From the NCBI RefSeq assembly GCF_007290395.2, contig NZ_CP041656.2, forward strand, positions 2,852,001-2,916,000: DNA of 64,000 bases. The letters are read 5' to 3'. The notes beneath the pieces are model-generated. The model had not been told where the DNA came from. It saw only the letters and a list, made by a program, of their open reading frames with translations, and did not search any database. This DNA is from Bradyrhizobium cosmicum. Its GTDB lineage: Bacteria > Pseudomonadota > Alphaproteobacteria > Rhizobiales > Xanthobacteraceae. This document shows positions 8,699 to 16,168 of the stretch, one piece after another. Each line of letters opens with the position of its first letter. Within the stretch, counting starts at the first letter, position 1. Made by a program: the position numbers and the translations under genes.

Positions 8699-9406
8699 AT
8701 GGCCGCCAAGACCCGACCGAAATCCGAAGCCCCCGACGTGAGCGATCGCGTCGGCCGGATCAGGGAAGGCGTGACCGCGGCGATCCTCGAGCATCGCCTG
8801 CTGCCGGGCACCAAGCTCGGCGAGGACGAGATCGGTGAAATCTATGGCGCGAGCCGCACGCTGGTCCGCACGGCGCTGCAGCAACTGACGCACGAGGGCA
8901 TCGTCAACATCGAGAAGAACCGCGGCGCCTTCGTCGCGCGGCCGACGCCGGCCGATGCCCGCGAAGTGTTCGAGGCGCGCCGCCTGATAGAGCCCACCAT
9001 CGTCGACCATGCCGTCGACGCGGTATCGCCGGCCTGGATCGATCGGCTCCAGCGCCATCTCACCGAGGAGCGCGACGCCGAGCTGCGCGGCGACGCGCGC
9101 GCCTCGGTCCGGCTCTCCGGCGAGTTTCATCGTCTCGTCGCCGAGATGAGCGGCCACAGCATCTATCTTGGTTTCCTGAAAGAGCTGATCGCGCGCTCCT
9201 CGCTCATTATCCTGCTCTACCGCCGTCACGACACGCCGGCCTGCGGCACCGATCATCATGCCGGCATCGTCAGCGCGATCCGCGAGCGCGACAAGAAGGC
9301 CGCACGCGCGCAAATGCTGTCGCATCTTCGCGAGATCGAGGCCGAGCTGTTCCTGAAGGATCCCGCCGCCGACGAGTTGCGGCTCGCGGACGTGCTGGGC
9401 GCGTGA
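8699..9406 (+). CDS. GntR-family transcriptional regulator, FCD subfamily
   Basis: The 235-residue product has an N-terminal winged helix-turn-helix (RIREGVTAAILEHRLLPGTK through EIYGASRTLVRTALQQL and the wing NRGAFV) and an all-helical FCD ligand domain with conserved His residues (FHRLVAEM, HHAGIVSAI) that usually bind a metal. ATG at 8699 is chosen; a TTG at 8630 would add 23 residues. It is divergent from the ABC importer/racemase operon and probably represses it until a carboxylate-type ligand binds. Confidence 0.85.
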   Translation: MAAKTRPKSEAPDVSDRVGRIREGVTAAILEHRLLPGTKLGEDEIGEIYGASRTLVRTALQQLTHEGIVNIEKNRGAFVARPTPADAREVFEARRLIEPTIVDHAVDAVSPAWIDRLQRHLTEERDAELRGDARASVRLSGEFHRLVAEMSGHSIYLGFLKELIARSSLIILLYRRHDTPACGTDHHAGIVSAIRERDKKAARAQMLSHLREIEAELFLKDPAADELRLADVLGA

Positions 9407-9670
9407 GCACGCGCAAACGGAACCGCAACAGGCCGCACAGAGCCTGTCACAATCGCGGGCGTTCATCTCGGTTTCGAGAAAGGTAGGATTCGCTACGAAT
9501 TCGATCTCTTGCGGCGCGCGACGGCAATTTAGTTCGCAAGGTCACGGCCGATTGTGACAATCCTTGCCTGATCTCAGCGCCTCGTGGGGATGATCGCGCG
9601 CTGCGGCGTAACGTGACTATTCCTCGCCGGCTGCACCGGCTATAGGATGTGGCTCTGTCATTGAACTGTC

Positions 9671-11443
9671 ATGTCACCAGAAATGCTGAAATCAGGCGCA
9701 AGCCCGGCTCGCAAAACTCCAAGCGCGCCGGAAGGGAACCCTGTCGCCAGGGACAACAACAGGACGCAAGTCGTCGCCGGCTTCCTCAGGCAGATTGAAC
9801 CGGCCGCCCCCGGCGCGGAACCTGCGATCGCCGAGGGCGCCGCGGCTGATCAGACGCCATCGCAAGACGCGCCGGCTGCATCTGAGAAGGTCCGGTCGAA
9901 CGCCGCCGCGCGGCCCGCCGGTGAAATCGAGCTCAAGCTTCTCGTCGATGCCGATCGCATGGCGCATTTCAACGCCGCGCCGGTCATCGCGAGCAACGCG
10001 CGTAACAAGGGTTCGCGAAGGCATCTCAAATCCGTCTACTACGACACGCCGGACCGCGCGCTGCGGCGTAACGGTCTGAGCCTGCGCGTGCGCCAGAGTG
10101 GCGCGCGCTTCGTGCAGACCGTGAAGACTGACGCAGTGGATGATCCGCTGCGCCGTGGCGAGTGGGAGGCGAACGTCGCCTCGCTTGCGCCCGATCTCGC
10201 TTTGGCGTTGCCTTTCATTCCGGAGAAGCTTCGCGGCCACCTCGAAGCGCAGCCGCTCGAAGCCGTCTTCACCGCCGACGTCCATCGCCACGCGCGAATG
10301 ATCGACCTACCGGCCGGCAGCGTCGAGATCGCCTTCGACCACGGCGTGTTGACCGCCGGCGAGCGGTCCGTGCCAGTGAGCGAGATCGAGCTGGAATTGA
10401 AGAGCGGCAGCGCCAGCACGATCTACGAGATCGCGTTGCGGCTGGCGGAGCACGGGGCGGTGAAACCGTCGATCCGGACCAAGTCGGCGCGTGGCTTCGA
10501 CCTCGCTGCCGATACGCCGCCATCGGCCCGCCGGCCGGGCAAGCTTCGCCTTGATCCGTCCGTGACGCTCGACGAGGCCTTCTCGACGATCCTGCGCTCC
10601 TGCTTCCTCCATCTGCTGCAGTCCCTGCCTGCGGCCGAGGACGGCCGCAATCCGGAAGGCGTGCATCAACTGCGTGTTTCGCTGCGCCGGCTGCGATCGG
10701 CGCTCGATCTGATGCGATCGGTGGGGGCGCTGAGCAATCTCGACGCGTTGCGATCGGAAGCCAAATGGCTGGCGCAGGACCTCTCCGCCGCGCGTGACTG
10801 GGACGTGTTCCAGCTCGAAACCTTGCCGACGATCGCAAGAGCCTGTCCTGCGGTCGCCGGCTTCGATGCGCTCGGCCGGGCCGCGGCCAGTCGACAGTCC
10901 GCTGCCTATCGCAAGGCGCATGATGCGCTCGGCGATCGCCGCTGCGCCATGTTCCTGATCGGCCTCGGCGGATGGATCGAGACGCGGGGCTGGCGCAACG
11001 ACGTTGCCGCCGAAGATCTCGGCCAGCTCTCCGAGCCCGCCGTCAACTTCGCCCAGCGCATCCTGTCGGAGCAATACGCGAAGGTGCTCAAGCGCGGCCG
11101 CCGCTTCAAGTCGCTTTCGGCGGCGGAGCTGCACCGGGTGCGGCTCGCGACCAAGCGGCTGCGCTATCTCAGCGAGTTCCTGCTGCCGCTGTTCGCCGAT
11201 CGCAAGTCCGCGCGGAAATTCTCGCGCCGGCTTGCCGCCTTGCAGGAGGAGCTCGGCGCCTTCAACGACATGGCGGTCACGGCATCGTTGCTCGACGGGC
11301 TCGGCGCCGGGCCTGACAGCGCCATCGCGGCGGCGGCGATCGCCGGCTGGCAGGCGCGCGCATCGGTGGGGGTGCAGCCTGCCTTGCGAGGCACATGGCG
11401 CGATTTCACCGCCGCGCGCGTGCCGTGGTCGTCACAGGGCTGA
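9671..11443 (+). CDS. CYTH-CHAD domain protein, putative inorganic triphosphatase
   Basis: The 590-residue product has a long unstructured N-terminus, then a CYTH domain starting with the family signature EIELKL (residues 85-90), which supplies acidic metal ligands for triphosphate hydrolysis. A CHAD domain follows (about 300-570) with the conserved helices EGVHQLRVSLRRLRSAL and ELHRVRLATKRLRYL, whose His and Arg residues are known to bind polyphosphate. Its stop is only 12 bases before the prophage attachment core, so phage integration left it intact. The 264 bases upstream (9407-9670) show no other gene. Confidence 0.85.
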   Translation: MSPEMLKSGASPARKTPSAPEGNPVARDNNRTQVVAGFLRQIEPAAPGAEPAIAEGAAADQTPSQDAPAASEKVRSNAAARPAGEIELKLLVDADRMAHFNAAPVIASNARNKGSRRHLKSVYYDTPDRALRRNGLSLRVRQSGARFVQTVKTDAVDDPLRRGEWEANVASLAPDLALALPFIPEKLRGHLEAQPLEAVFTADVHRHARMIDLPAGSVEIAFDHGVLTAGERSVPVSEIELELKSGSASTIYEIALRLAEHGAVKPSIRTKSARGFDLAADTPPSARRPGKLRLDPSVTLDEAFSTILRSCFLHLLQSLPAAEDGRNPEGVHQLRVSLRRLRSALDLMRSVGALSNLDALRSEAKWLAQDLSAARDWDVFQLETLPTIARACPAVAGFDALGRAAASRQSAAYRKAHDALGDRRCAMFLIGLGGWIETRGWRNDVAAEDLGQLSEPAVNFAQRILSEQYAKVLKRGRRFKSLSAAELHRVRLATKRLRYLSEFLLPLFADRKSARKFSRRLAALQEELGAFNDMAVTASLLDGLGAGPDSAIAAAAIAGWQARASVGVQPALRGTWRDFTAARVPWSSQG

Positions 11444-11455
11444 AGCGCATCCCCA

Positions 11456-11482
11456 AAAAAGTTGCGGCCAGGCTTTGGGGGA
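11456..11482. repeat. attL core, 27-bp direct repeat
   Basis: The same 27 bases recur at 54264-54290. The core starts with five A residues and carries one arm of a GC-rich hairpin (GCGGCCAGGCTT). The integrase gene ends 34 bases to the right. Confidence 0.92.
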
Positions 11483-11515
11483 TGAAAGGCCGCGCATTGA
11501 ATTCAAAAGCGAATT

Positions 11516-12616
11516 TCAGTCGTTGACCGCTTTTCCCCGTTTAGTCCCCATTGCGGGCAGGCTGTCGACGCGATCCCATTCGTCGCGCGGGACCACGTGC
11601 GAGTAGCGCATCGCGCTGCGCGGGTCGCGCCAGTTCTGGGTCGCGACCAGGCCCTGCACGTCGGCGCCGCCATACATGCGCATCCAGGTCGCCCAGGTGT
11701 GCCGGAAGGTGTGGAAGGTGACGAAGGCGTATTTGAACGCCGGCTTTTTCCAGCCGGTCGGGCGGCGCTTGGGGCAGGGAAGGCCTGCCGCGGCCATCGT
11801 GGCGCGCAGCAGCAGGTGTTTGAAGTGCCCGCCCTCCTTGAACCGGAACAGCCGCTCGCGCCCCTGGATGGCCTGCAGGTGCGTCTGCAGGCGTACTGCG
11901 ACCTCCTCCCGCAGGCGCAGCATGCGCGGGTCTCCGTTCTTGGAGGTCTTCAGCCATAGGGCGAAGTCGGCCGGCCTTGTATCGGCCGCGCGCGCATTGA
12001 GGCCCTCGCCCTTTCGGATTCCGGTGTAGAGCAGCAACAGCAGATAAAGCTCGAGCTCCTCGTCGATCGACCTGGCGGCGTCCAGAATTTCGAACGCGGC
12101 CTCCGGCCACATGAATTCCTTGCGCTGGCGGCCCTTGGAGCCCTTTGGCCGCTTGAATGTCGGCGCCTTGTCGCCGAGCGCATGGCGGATGATCGCGATC
12201 GCCGGCACGTAGACCGCGCGGTTTTTATAATCGGGGGCGCCGTGCGGCAGCAGGGTATTGGCGGCGGCGTCGATCGCGGCCTGGTCGATCGCCTCGATCG
12301 GTGTCTCCCGGAAGTGCCGCAGCAGCTTGGGGACATGGCGGCGTTCGCCGCCGGCCTGCATGTAGGCGTTGGCGGCCGTCAGGAATGTCGGCCGCCCGGG
12401 ATCAGGCTTAACGTCCGGGGCTGGATATTGCCTGTGTTCTTCGATGCATCGCTCGATCTCGTCGAGCTTTTCAAGAGCGATGCGTCGTTTGTGAGTGCCG
12501 CTGCTAACTTCCACGCGGACTCCGAGGTAGGTTCCTCGGATCTCGAAGTTCGGCGTCTTGCCCTTGCGCGGCGGCCGGAGCTTGAGGGGCACTTGAGCGT
12601 CTCCCGTAACGCACAC
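11516..12616 (-). CDS. int: tyrosine-type phage integrase
   Basis: The 366-residue product has an N-terminal arm/core-binding part and a C-terminal catalytic domain with R201 (LLLYTGIRKGEG), K223 or K226, H302 and R305 (FHTFRHTWATW), a W329 at the usual His/Trp position and the nucleophile Y338 (SAMRYSHV). It would integrate the phage at the 27-bp core beside it. Its first 238 bases overlap the excisionase-like gene in another frame, and the ATG at 12616 or a slightly later start is possible. It is the last gene of the leftward integration operon. Confidence 0.93.
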   Translation of the reverse strand: MCVTGDAQVPLKLRPPRKGKTPNFEIRGTYLGVRVEVSSGTHKRRIALEKLDEIERCIEEHRQYPAPDVKPDPGRPTFLTAANAYMQAGGERRHVPKLLRHFRETPIEAIDQAAIDAAANTLLPHGAPDYKNRAVYVPAIAIIRHALGDKAPTFKRPKGSKGRQRKEFMWPEAAFEILDAARSIDEELELYLLLLLYTGIRKGEGLNARAADTRPADFALWLKTSKNGDPRMLRLREEVAVRLQTHLQAIQGRERLFRFKEGGHFKHLLLRATMAAAGLPCPKRRPTGWKKPAFKYAFVTFHTFRHTWATWMRMYGGADVQGLVATQNWRDPRSAMRYSHVVPRDEWDRVDSLPAMGTKRGKAVND

Positions 12617-12786
12617 TCGATGCGGGCTATGTCGTCGGAGCGGAATACCTTATCGCGGCCGATCGGCGTGTAATAGGGCTCGCCGTGGTTATCCCGGGGG
12701 TGAGCGCGGAGCCATTCGGCGAGCCAACGGGTCGACGGCGCCTTCAGTTCGGCGGCGGCTTCGGCAAGCGTGAAGCGCTGGGTCAT
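12379..12786 (-). CDS. excisionase-like helix-turn-helix protein
   Basis: The 135-residue product begins with a MerR/Xis-like fold pattern (FTLAEAAAELKAPSTRWLAE, then YTPIGRDKVFRSDDIARIECAL), which suggests a DNA-bending directionality factor. The second half, rich in Ser and Arg, is read from DNA that also encodes the integrase N-terminus. Xis-like proteins with such tails occur beside rhizobial integrases, as far as I recall. The start overlaps the stop of the upstream gene as ATGA. Confidence 0.7.
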   Translation of the reverse strand: MTQRFTLAEAAAELKAPSTRWLAEWLRAHPRDNHGEPYYTPIGRDKVFRSDDIARIECALRETLKCPSSSGRRARARRRTSRSEEPTSESAWKLAAALTNDASLLKSSTRSSDASKNTGNIQPRTLSLIPGGRHS

Positions 12787-12944
12787 GGCCGCGGTCCCTC
12801 CAGCCCCGGATAGGCCAGTGCCGCCGCGGCGGCGACGCCGTCGGCATGGCCGCGGCGGTAGGCGATGCGTGCGGCGAGGCGCCAGACCAGAGCGGCCTCG
12901 GTAATCGCGCCGAGCGCCAGGACGAGCAGCAGCGGCGCGTTCAT
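12783..12944 (-). CDS. small membrane protein
   Basis: The 53-residue product has one hydrophobic segment (APLLLVLALGAITEAALVW) followed by a basic stretch and a short tail. Both ends overlap neighbours by the ATGA arrangement, which fixes the ATG at 12944. Function is unknown. Confidence 0.6.
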   Translation of the reverse strand: MNAPLLLVLALGAITEAALVWRLAARIAYRRGHADGVAAAAALAYPGLEGPRP

Positions 12945-13030
12945 GGCTTCGTGCTCCGCGGCCACAATACCCATGCCATCGCGATCGCGTTGCAGATCAG
13001 CCAGATCATGGTCGCCTGGTACAGCGTCAT
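12941..13030 (-). CDS. 29-residue membrane peptide
   Basis: The tiny frame reads MTLYQATMIWLICNAIAMAW and ends in a short basic tail, so it is one predicted membrane helix. It is linked by ATGA overlaps to the genes on both sides, which makes chance unlikely. Function is unknown. Confidence 0.5.
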   Translation of the reverse strand: MTLYQATMIWLICNAIAMAWVLWPRSTKP

Positions 13031-13323
13031 GTCGCCTCCGCGTGATGCAGCTGCCCGCCGCGGATCTCCGCGCGGCCGCTGGCGATCAGGCTGTCGACAA
13101 GCGCATCGCTGATGCGCTTGGTGCCGAACCGCCAGCCGCCGCGCGCGCGCCGCTCAAGGGGCTGGATTTTGAGCAGGCGCAAGACGATGGGCTGGTTGCG
13201 ATTGATCGAGGGCCGCGGACTGCGCGGCGGCCTGGCGCGGCGGGCGCAGGCGGGCGAGCAGGATTTCTGCCGCTGCCTCGGCAGAAACTTCGCGCCGCAA
13301 TGGCATGTGCGCAGGCGCGTCAT
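13027..13323 (-). CDS. small zinc-ribbon-like protein
   Basis: The 98-residue product opens with a cysteine motif (CHCGAKFLPRQRQKSCSPAC) like a short zinc finger, followed by a basic linker and a helical C-terminus ending LHHAEAT. The ATG at 13323 overlaps the upstream stop. DNA or RNA binding is an inference from the cysteines and basic residues. Confidence 0.6.
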   Translation of the reverse strand: MTRLRTCHCGAKFLPRQRQKSCSPACARRARPPRSPRPSINRNQPIVLRLLKIQPLERRARGGWRFGTKRISDALVDSLIASGRAEIRGGQLHHAEAT

Positions 13324-13565
13324 GGCCGGAACGCCGGGCGGCCGAGCAGCGGCGCCTCGAGGGCGCAGGCAACGCGCAGCGCGACCGCCTCCGGCGCGAA
13401 GGCGCGCGCCACCATCAGCTCGCCGATGCGGCGCTGGCGCGCCAGTGTGAAGCCGATGCCGGGCCGCGTCCGGTCTGGCAGCGGCAGCGGCAATTCCCGG
13501 TCGACGCAGACCCTGCAGTCGGGACAGCCGCAAACGGGCGCGAGGTCGGGGAAGAAAACGCACAT
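13320..13565 (-). CDS. small Cys-rich protein
   Basis: The 81-residue product begins MCVFFPDLAPVCGCPDCRVC, a run of five cysteines near the N-terminus, followed by an Arg-rich helix. Start and stop both overlap neighbouring genes in the leftward operon. A metal-binding role is possible; no family is recognised. Confidence 0.55.
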   Translation of the reverse strand: MCVFFPDLAPVCGCPDCRVCVDRELPLPLPDRTRPGIGFTLARQRRIGELMVARAFAPEAVALRVACALEAPLLGRPAFRP

Positions 13566-14038
13566 CAGACCGCCGCCCCGTTCTGCCTGGAATAGGCGAG
13601 GTTGCGGGCGGCGTCGGTGTGCTCGAACACCTGGCTTTTGCGCCAGCCCATCCGCAGCAGGTCGGGCAGGGCGGCGCCGTCGCTGCGGGTGGTGAGCACG
13701 ATGAAGTCGTCGGCGAGCTGGGCGATCGCCTCCGCACCGTCCAGGCTGGCGCGGGCCGGCGGCATCGCGACGGGCGCGATCAGTGAGGCGACGCGCTCGC
13801 GCTCGATCTGAACCGCCTCGGTGGCGGCGGCGGCCTCGGCGCGGGCGTTGCGGGCGGCGAGCAGCGCGGCGAGCGTCGCCTGGCGGTCGATCCGCTTGCC
13901 GCGCATCACCGGCTCGGTGCGCGGACATCCCTTGGCGCGGACGTCGGCGAAGCGGCCCTCGGCGCGAATATGGAAAAAGCCGTGCAGCTTCAGCTGCTGG
14001 TCAAAGGCGGTGGCGGTGAGGTCGGTGGGGCGCGGCAC
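13565..14038 (-). CDS. unknown protein, first gene of integration operon
   Basis: The 157-residue product starts with GTG at 14038, preceded by GGGAGAT at a good distance. The first part (FDQQLKLHGFFHIRAEGRFA) is followed by a helical Ala-rich stretch and a conserved-looking C-terminus (LPDLLRMGWRKSQVFEHTDA). Its stop overlaps the next start. It follows the operator/promoter at 14078-14112 and leads the operon that ends in integrase. I do not recognise a family. Confidence 0.6.
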   Translation of the reverse strand: MPRPTDLTATAFDQQLKLHGFFHIRAEGRFADVRAKGCPRTEPVMRGKRIDRQATLAALLAARNARAEAAAATEAVQIERERVASLIAPVAMPPARASLDGAEAIAQLADDFIVLTTRSDGAALPDLLRMGWRKSQVFEHTDAARNLAYSRQNGAAV

Positions 14039-14077
14039 GTGGGATCTCCCGTGGACGAGGTCCGCGGAAGATGGGTC

Positions 14078-14112
14078 TCAACACGTATTATGTCAACATG
14101 ATTGATGTTGAA
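14078..14112 (-). promoter_or_regulatory. integration-operon promoter with repressor-type half-sites
   Basis: Reading leftward, TTCAAC (14112-14107) and TAATAC (14090-14085) are spaced 16 bases apart as -35 and -10 candidates. Three half-sites overlap them: TCAACA at 14078-14083 and 14093-14098, and TGTTGA at 14106-14111. The same half-site occurs between the repressor and Cro-like genes. Confidence 0.5.
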
Positions 14113-14481
14113 CTAGCATTTCACCTGGACCAGATACTCGATCATTGGCTTGGTGCCGCCAAGGTAAGTCCCTGTGGTGATTTGACTTTCTCCAACAACT
14201 TTAGGGTTGGCGCATTGTTTGCTCAGGAGCCTGAGGGCCATCCCGTCTCGCACGTCCTTGTTTTCCGGGTTGTATCCTAAGTCGACCACGTTCTTGATTC
14301 TGGCGACGTAGTCATAGGGCGCGCCGGGAGGCGCGGGATCGACGCGCAGATCGCCATAGCGCTGCTCTGTTGCCATCCAGACATCGGAGTTTGAACAGCC
14401 GCCAAGCAGGCTCGAAATCAGGAGGAGCGCAGCCGTGTATTGATTAAGCGGCGTTTCCCGGCCGCATCTAGCCTGCGCCAT
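14113..14481 (-). CDS. lipoprotein co-transcribed with the phage repressor
   Basis: The 122-residue product has a signal peptide with a good lipobox (LLGGC, lipid-modified C29), so it should be anchored in the envelope. The only usable start, ATG at 14481, overlaps the repressor gene by 64 bases. Being expressed with the repressor makes it a candidate lysogenic-conversion protein, for example one that blocks adsorption or DNA entry of related phages. That role is inferred from position and localisation; no family is recognised. Confidence 0.7.
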   Translation of the reverse strand: MAQARCGRETPLNQYTAALLLISSLLGGCSNSDVWMATEQRYGDLRVDPAPPGAPYDYVARIKNVVDLGYNPENKDVRDGMALRLLSKQCANPKVVGESQITTGTYLGGTKPMIEYLVQVKC

Positions 14482-15089
14482 TGCCCCCTCCTGACGACCG
14501 AGTGGATCTCGGTTGCGTTCTGTATCTTCACATTCCGCATGGGCGGGGCGTTGAAGCTTTCGAGGTCAAATGACCCCTTGCGGGCGCCGCCGACGATTCG
14601 CTTCAGGTATCGATTGCCGTCCAGCGTAGTCACTAGGCTTTCGAAATTGAGGAGTTCGCCGGGAGACTGCGGGCGTTTCAGCACGATGATCACGTCGCCA
14701 TCGTCATAGCGCGGGAACATGGAGTCGCCGCTGACCTGATAGGCCGCTGCATTGTCGGGGAGCGGGAAGGGCACTTCGATCTCGTCGAGTTCGTCGCCGG
14801 CGCTGTCGTTTTCAGCACTGGTCTCGATTGCGCCGCCGGCCCCTACTAGGCCTTCAATCCGGACCACGTTCTTTCTGGTCGGTTCGCCGTCGCCTGACAG
14901 GAGCCAGCCGGCGGAGACCTTGAAGGCTCGGCCGTACCGCTCTGCGGCGTCCACAGGAAATCCGTTCTGCCCGTTCTCATGGGCGCCATAGGTCGAAGTC
15001 GGCCAGCCAAACCGCTTGGCTGCCGCCATTGCCGAGGAAAAACCAGCCTTTTCGCGCGCTCGGCGCAGTCGATCGCCCATCGTCTCCAT
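14418..15089 (-). CDS. CI/LexA-type phage repressor, S24 peptidase
   Basis: The product is 223 residues from the ATG at 15089 (another in-frame ATG is at 15080). An N-terminal helix-turn-helix (RLRRAREKAGFSSAMAAAKR and TYGAHENG) is followed by an S24 domain with the catalytic Ser123 (GDSMFPRY) and Lys163 (NRYLKRI). An Ala-Gly pair at 84-85 (LVGAGGA) is a candidate autocleavage site, which would allow RecA-dependent induction. It faces the Cro-like gene across an operator region and is the likely master repressor. Confidence 0.9.
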   Translation of the reverse strand: METMGDRLRRAREKAGFSSAMAAAKRFGWPTSTYGAHENGQNGFPVDAAERYGRAFKVSAGWLLSGDGEPTRKNVVRIEGLVGAGGAIETSAENDSAGDELDEIEVPFPLPDNAAAYQVSGDSMFPRYDDGDVIIVLKRPQSPGELLNFESLVTTLDGNRYLKRIVGGARKGSFDLESFNAPPMRNVKIQNATEIHSVVRRGQWRRLDAAGKRRLINTRLRSS

Positions 15090-15107
15090 CGGGCAATCAT
15101 CACAAAT

Positions 15108-15143
15108 CGTGTTGACACAAGTCATGTTGACGACATCAACACG
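15108..15143. promoter_or_regulatory. repressor operator region between cI and cro
   Basis: Half-sites CGTGTTGA (15108-15115), TGTTGA (15125-15130) and TCAACACG (15136-15143) lie in the divergent gap. The last two form an inverted repeat with a 5-base centre. A TTGACA hexamer at 15112-15117 is a possible rightward -35 box inside the site. The arrangement is typical of a phage immunity region. Confidence 0.65.
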
Positions 15144-15162
15144 AATCATGTAGGCGGCTCAT

Positions 15163-15423
15163 ATGGTTGAGGGGTCGCCCAAAAAAACGGTGTCCGACGT
15201 GTTCGAGGCCTTTGGTGGCCCGACTGCCTTCTCACGCGAGTTCGAGTTGAGGGGGGCATCAACCGCCTCCGAAATGAAGCGTCGCGGCCGGATCGCGCTC
15301 CCGCTTTGGCCGCGCATCGTGCGCCGCGCCGCCGAACGACGGATCGAGTGGCTGACTTACGAGAGTCTCGTCCTGATGCACGTAGGCGGGTCCGAGGAGG
15401 CTGTTCCATGCGCGGAACACTGA
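15163..15423 (+). CDS. Cro-like helix-turn-helix regulator
   Basis: The 86-residue product carries a helix-turn-helix pattern (VSDVFEAFGGPTAFSREFEL, then SEMKRRGRIALPLWPRIVRR) like Cro/YdaS-type phage proteins. It is divergent from the S24 repressor and opens the rightward early operon, so it probably shuts off repressor synthesis during lytic growth. Confidence 0.75.
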   Translation: MVEGSPKKTVSDVFEAFGGPTAFSREFELRGASTASEMKRRGRIALPLWPRIVRRAAERRIEWLTYESLVLMHVGGSEEAVPCAEH

Positions 15424-15656
15424 CTCGATCGCTGTGCCCGGCGCGATGGCTGCCGCTGCCCGCGCGCGGTGATTTTTTCGGCCTGTGGATAACCCGCCTG
15501 CATCGAGGGGCGGTCGGCCTCCTGACGGAGCCGGGCCTGCCCTGTGGACGCGTGTGGAAAACCCACGCAGGGCCTGCATTTCAAGGGGTTTTTGCCAAGG
15601 CGGCAAGAGGGGGAGGGGCCAATGTCAGACATCACCGCACGCATCGCGGACCCTGA
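15408..15656 (+). CDS. possible small early protein
   Basis: The ATG at 15408 is preceded by a perfect AGGAGG at 7 bases and overlaps the end of the Cro-like gene. The 82-residue product is basic and has no recognised domain (MRGTLTRSLCPARWLPLPAR at the start). The strong ribosome site is the main support; its 3' end overlaps the next gene by 35 bases in another frame. Confidence 0.45.
   Translation: MRGTLTRSLCPARWLPLPARGDFFGLWITRLHRGAVGLLTEPGLPCGRVWKTHAGPAFQGVFAKAARGGGANVRHHRTHRGP
15484..15561. other. cluster of DnaA-box-like nonamers
   Basis: TGTGGATAA (15484-15492) is an exact complement of the DnaA box TTATCCACA. Two relaxed copies, TGTGGACGC (15543-15551) and TGTGGAAAA (15553-15561), follow in the same orientation. 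They could be chance or mark a host-DnaA-dependent element. Confidence 0.25.
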
Positions 15657-15789
15657 CGATCTGCGCGTGCTGATCATGCTGGCGGCCGTGCTGATCGTCG
15701 GGCTGCTGGCCGCGGTCGCCGCCGGCAGTCAGCCGTTCATGCACCGGCAGGACGCGGGTTTCGGCTTTCGCTGGGTGAAGCGGCAATGA
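15622..15789 (+). CDS. small single-span membrane protein
   Basis: The 55-residue product has one membrane span (LIMLAAVLIVGLLAAVAAGS). ATG at 15622 follows GGGAGGGG. Its stop overlaps the next gene as ATGA, and it opens an unbroken chain of overlapping early genes. Function is unknown. Confidence 0.6.
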   Translation: MSDITARIADPDDLRVLIMLAAVLIVGLLAAVAAGSQPFMHRQDAGFGFRWVKRQ

Positions 15790-16010
15790 TCGCCGCGCGC
15801 GCCATCCTGTTCGGGCTCGACCGCCGCGTCATCGTCGGTGCCGTCCGCGTCGTCGTCGCCGAAGGCGATGCGCCCAAAATCATCATGTTCGATGGCGAGC
15901 CGTTCCTGCAGATGCCGGTGCCGCCGGCGTGGGACGCAAAGGCCGTGCTCGCTTACGGCCAGGAGCGGCCCTATCGCGCCGACGACGGGCTGCTCGAGGT
16001 CGCGTCATGA
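15786..16010 (+). CDS. unknown early protein
   Basis: The 74-residue product has a beta-rich look (RRVIVGAVRVVVAEGDAPKI) and no recognised motif. Both ends overlap neighbours by ATGA, which supports it as a real gene of the early operon. Confidence 0.6.
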   Translation: MIAARAILFGLDRRVIVGAVRVVVAEGDAPKIIMFDGEPFLQMPVPPAWDAKAVLAYGQERPYRADDGLLEVAS

Positions 16011-16168
16011 GCACCACCGAGCACACGCGCCGGCTCCTGCTCGAGCGCAGCGCCAAGCGCAGCTATTTCCCCAACAATCGCGGGCCGTCCAAGGCCGACC
16101 TGCAGCGCGAGCTGGCCGAGGCGGTGCGCAACACGGCGGCGTTGCAGCCGGAGGAGCGCGCCGAATGA
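16007..16168 (+). CDS. small charged early protein
   Basis: The 53-residue product is mostly charged helix (LLLERSAKRSYFPNNRGPSK, then LQRELAEAV). ATGA overlaps at both ends place it firmly in the operon. Function is unknown. Confidence 0.55.
   Translation: MSTTEHTRRLLLERSAKRSYFPNNRGPSKADLQRELAEAVRNTAALQPEERAE

Noticed and set aside
11456..11482. attachment site in a tRNA gene
   Set aside because: No tRNA cloverleaf can be formed around the core; the surrounding sequence is a terminator hairpin.
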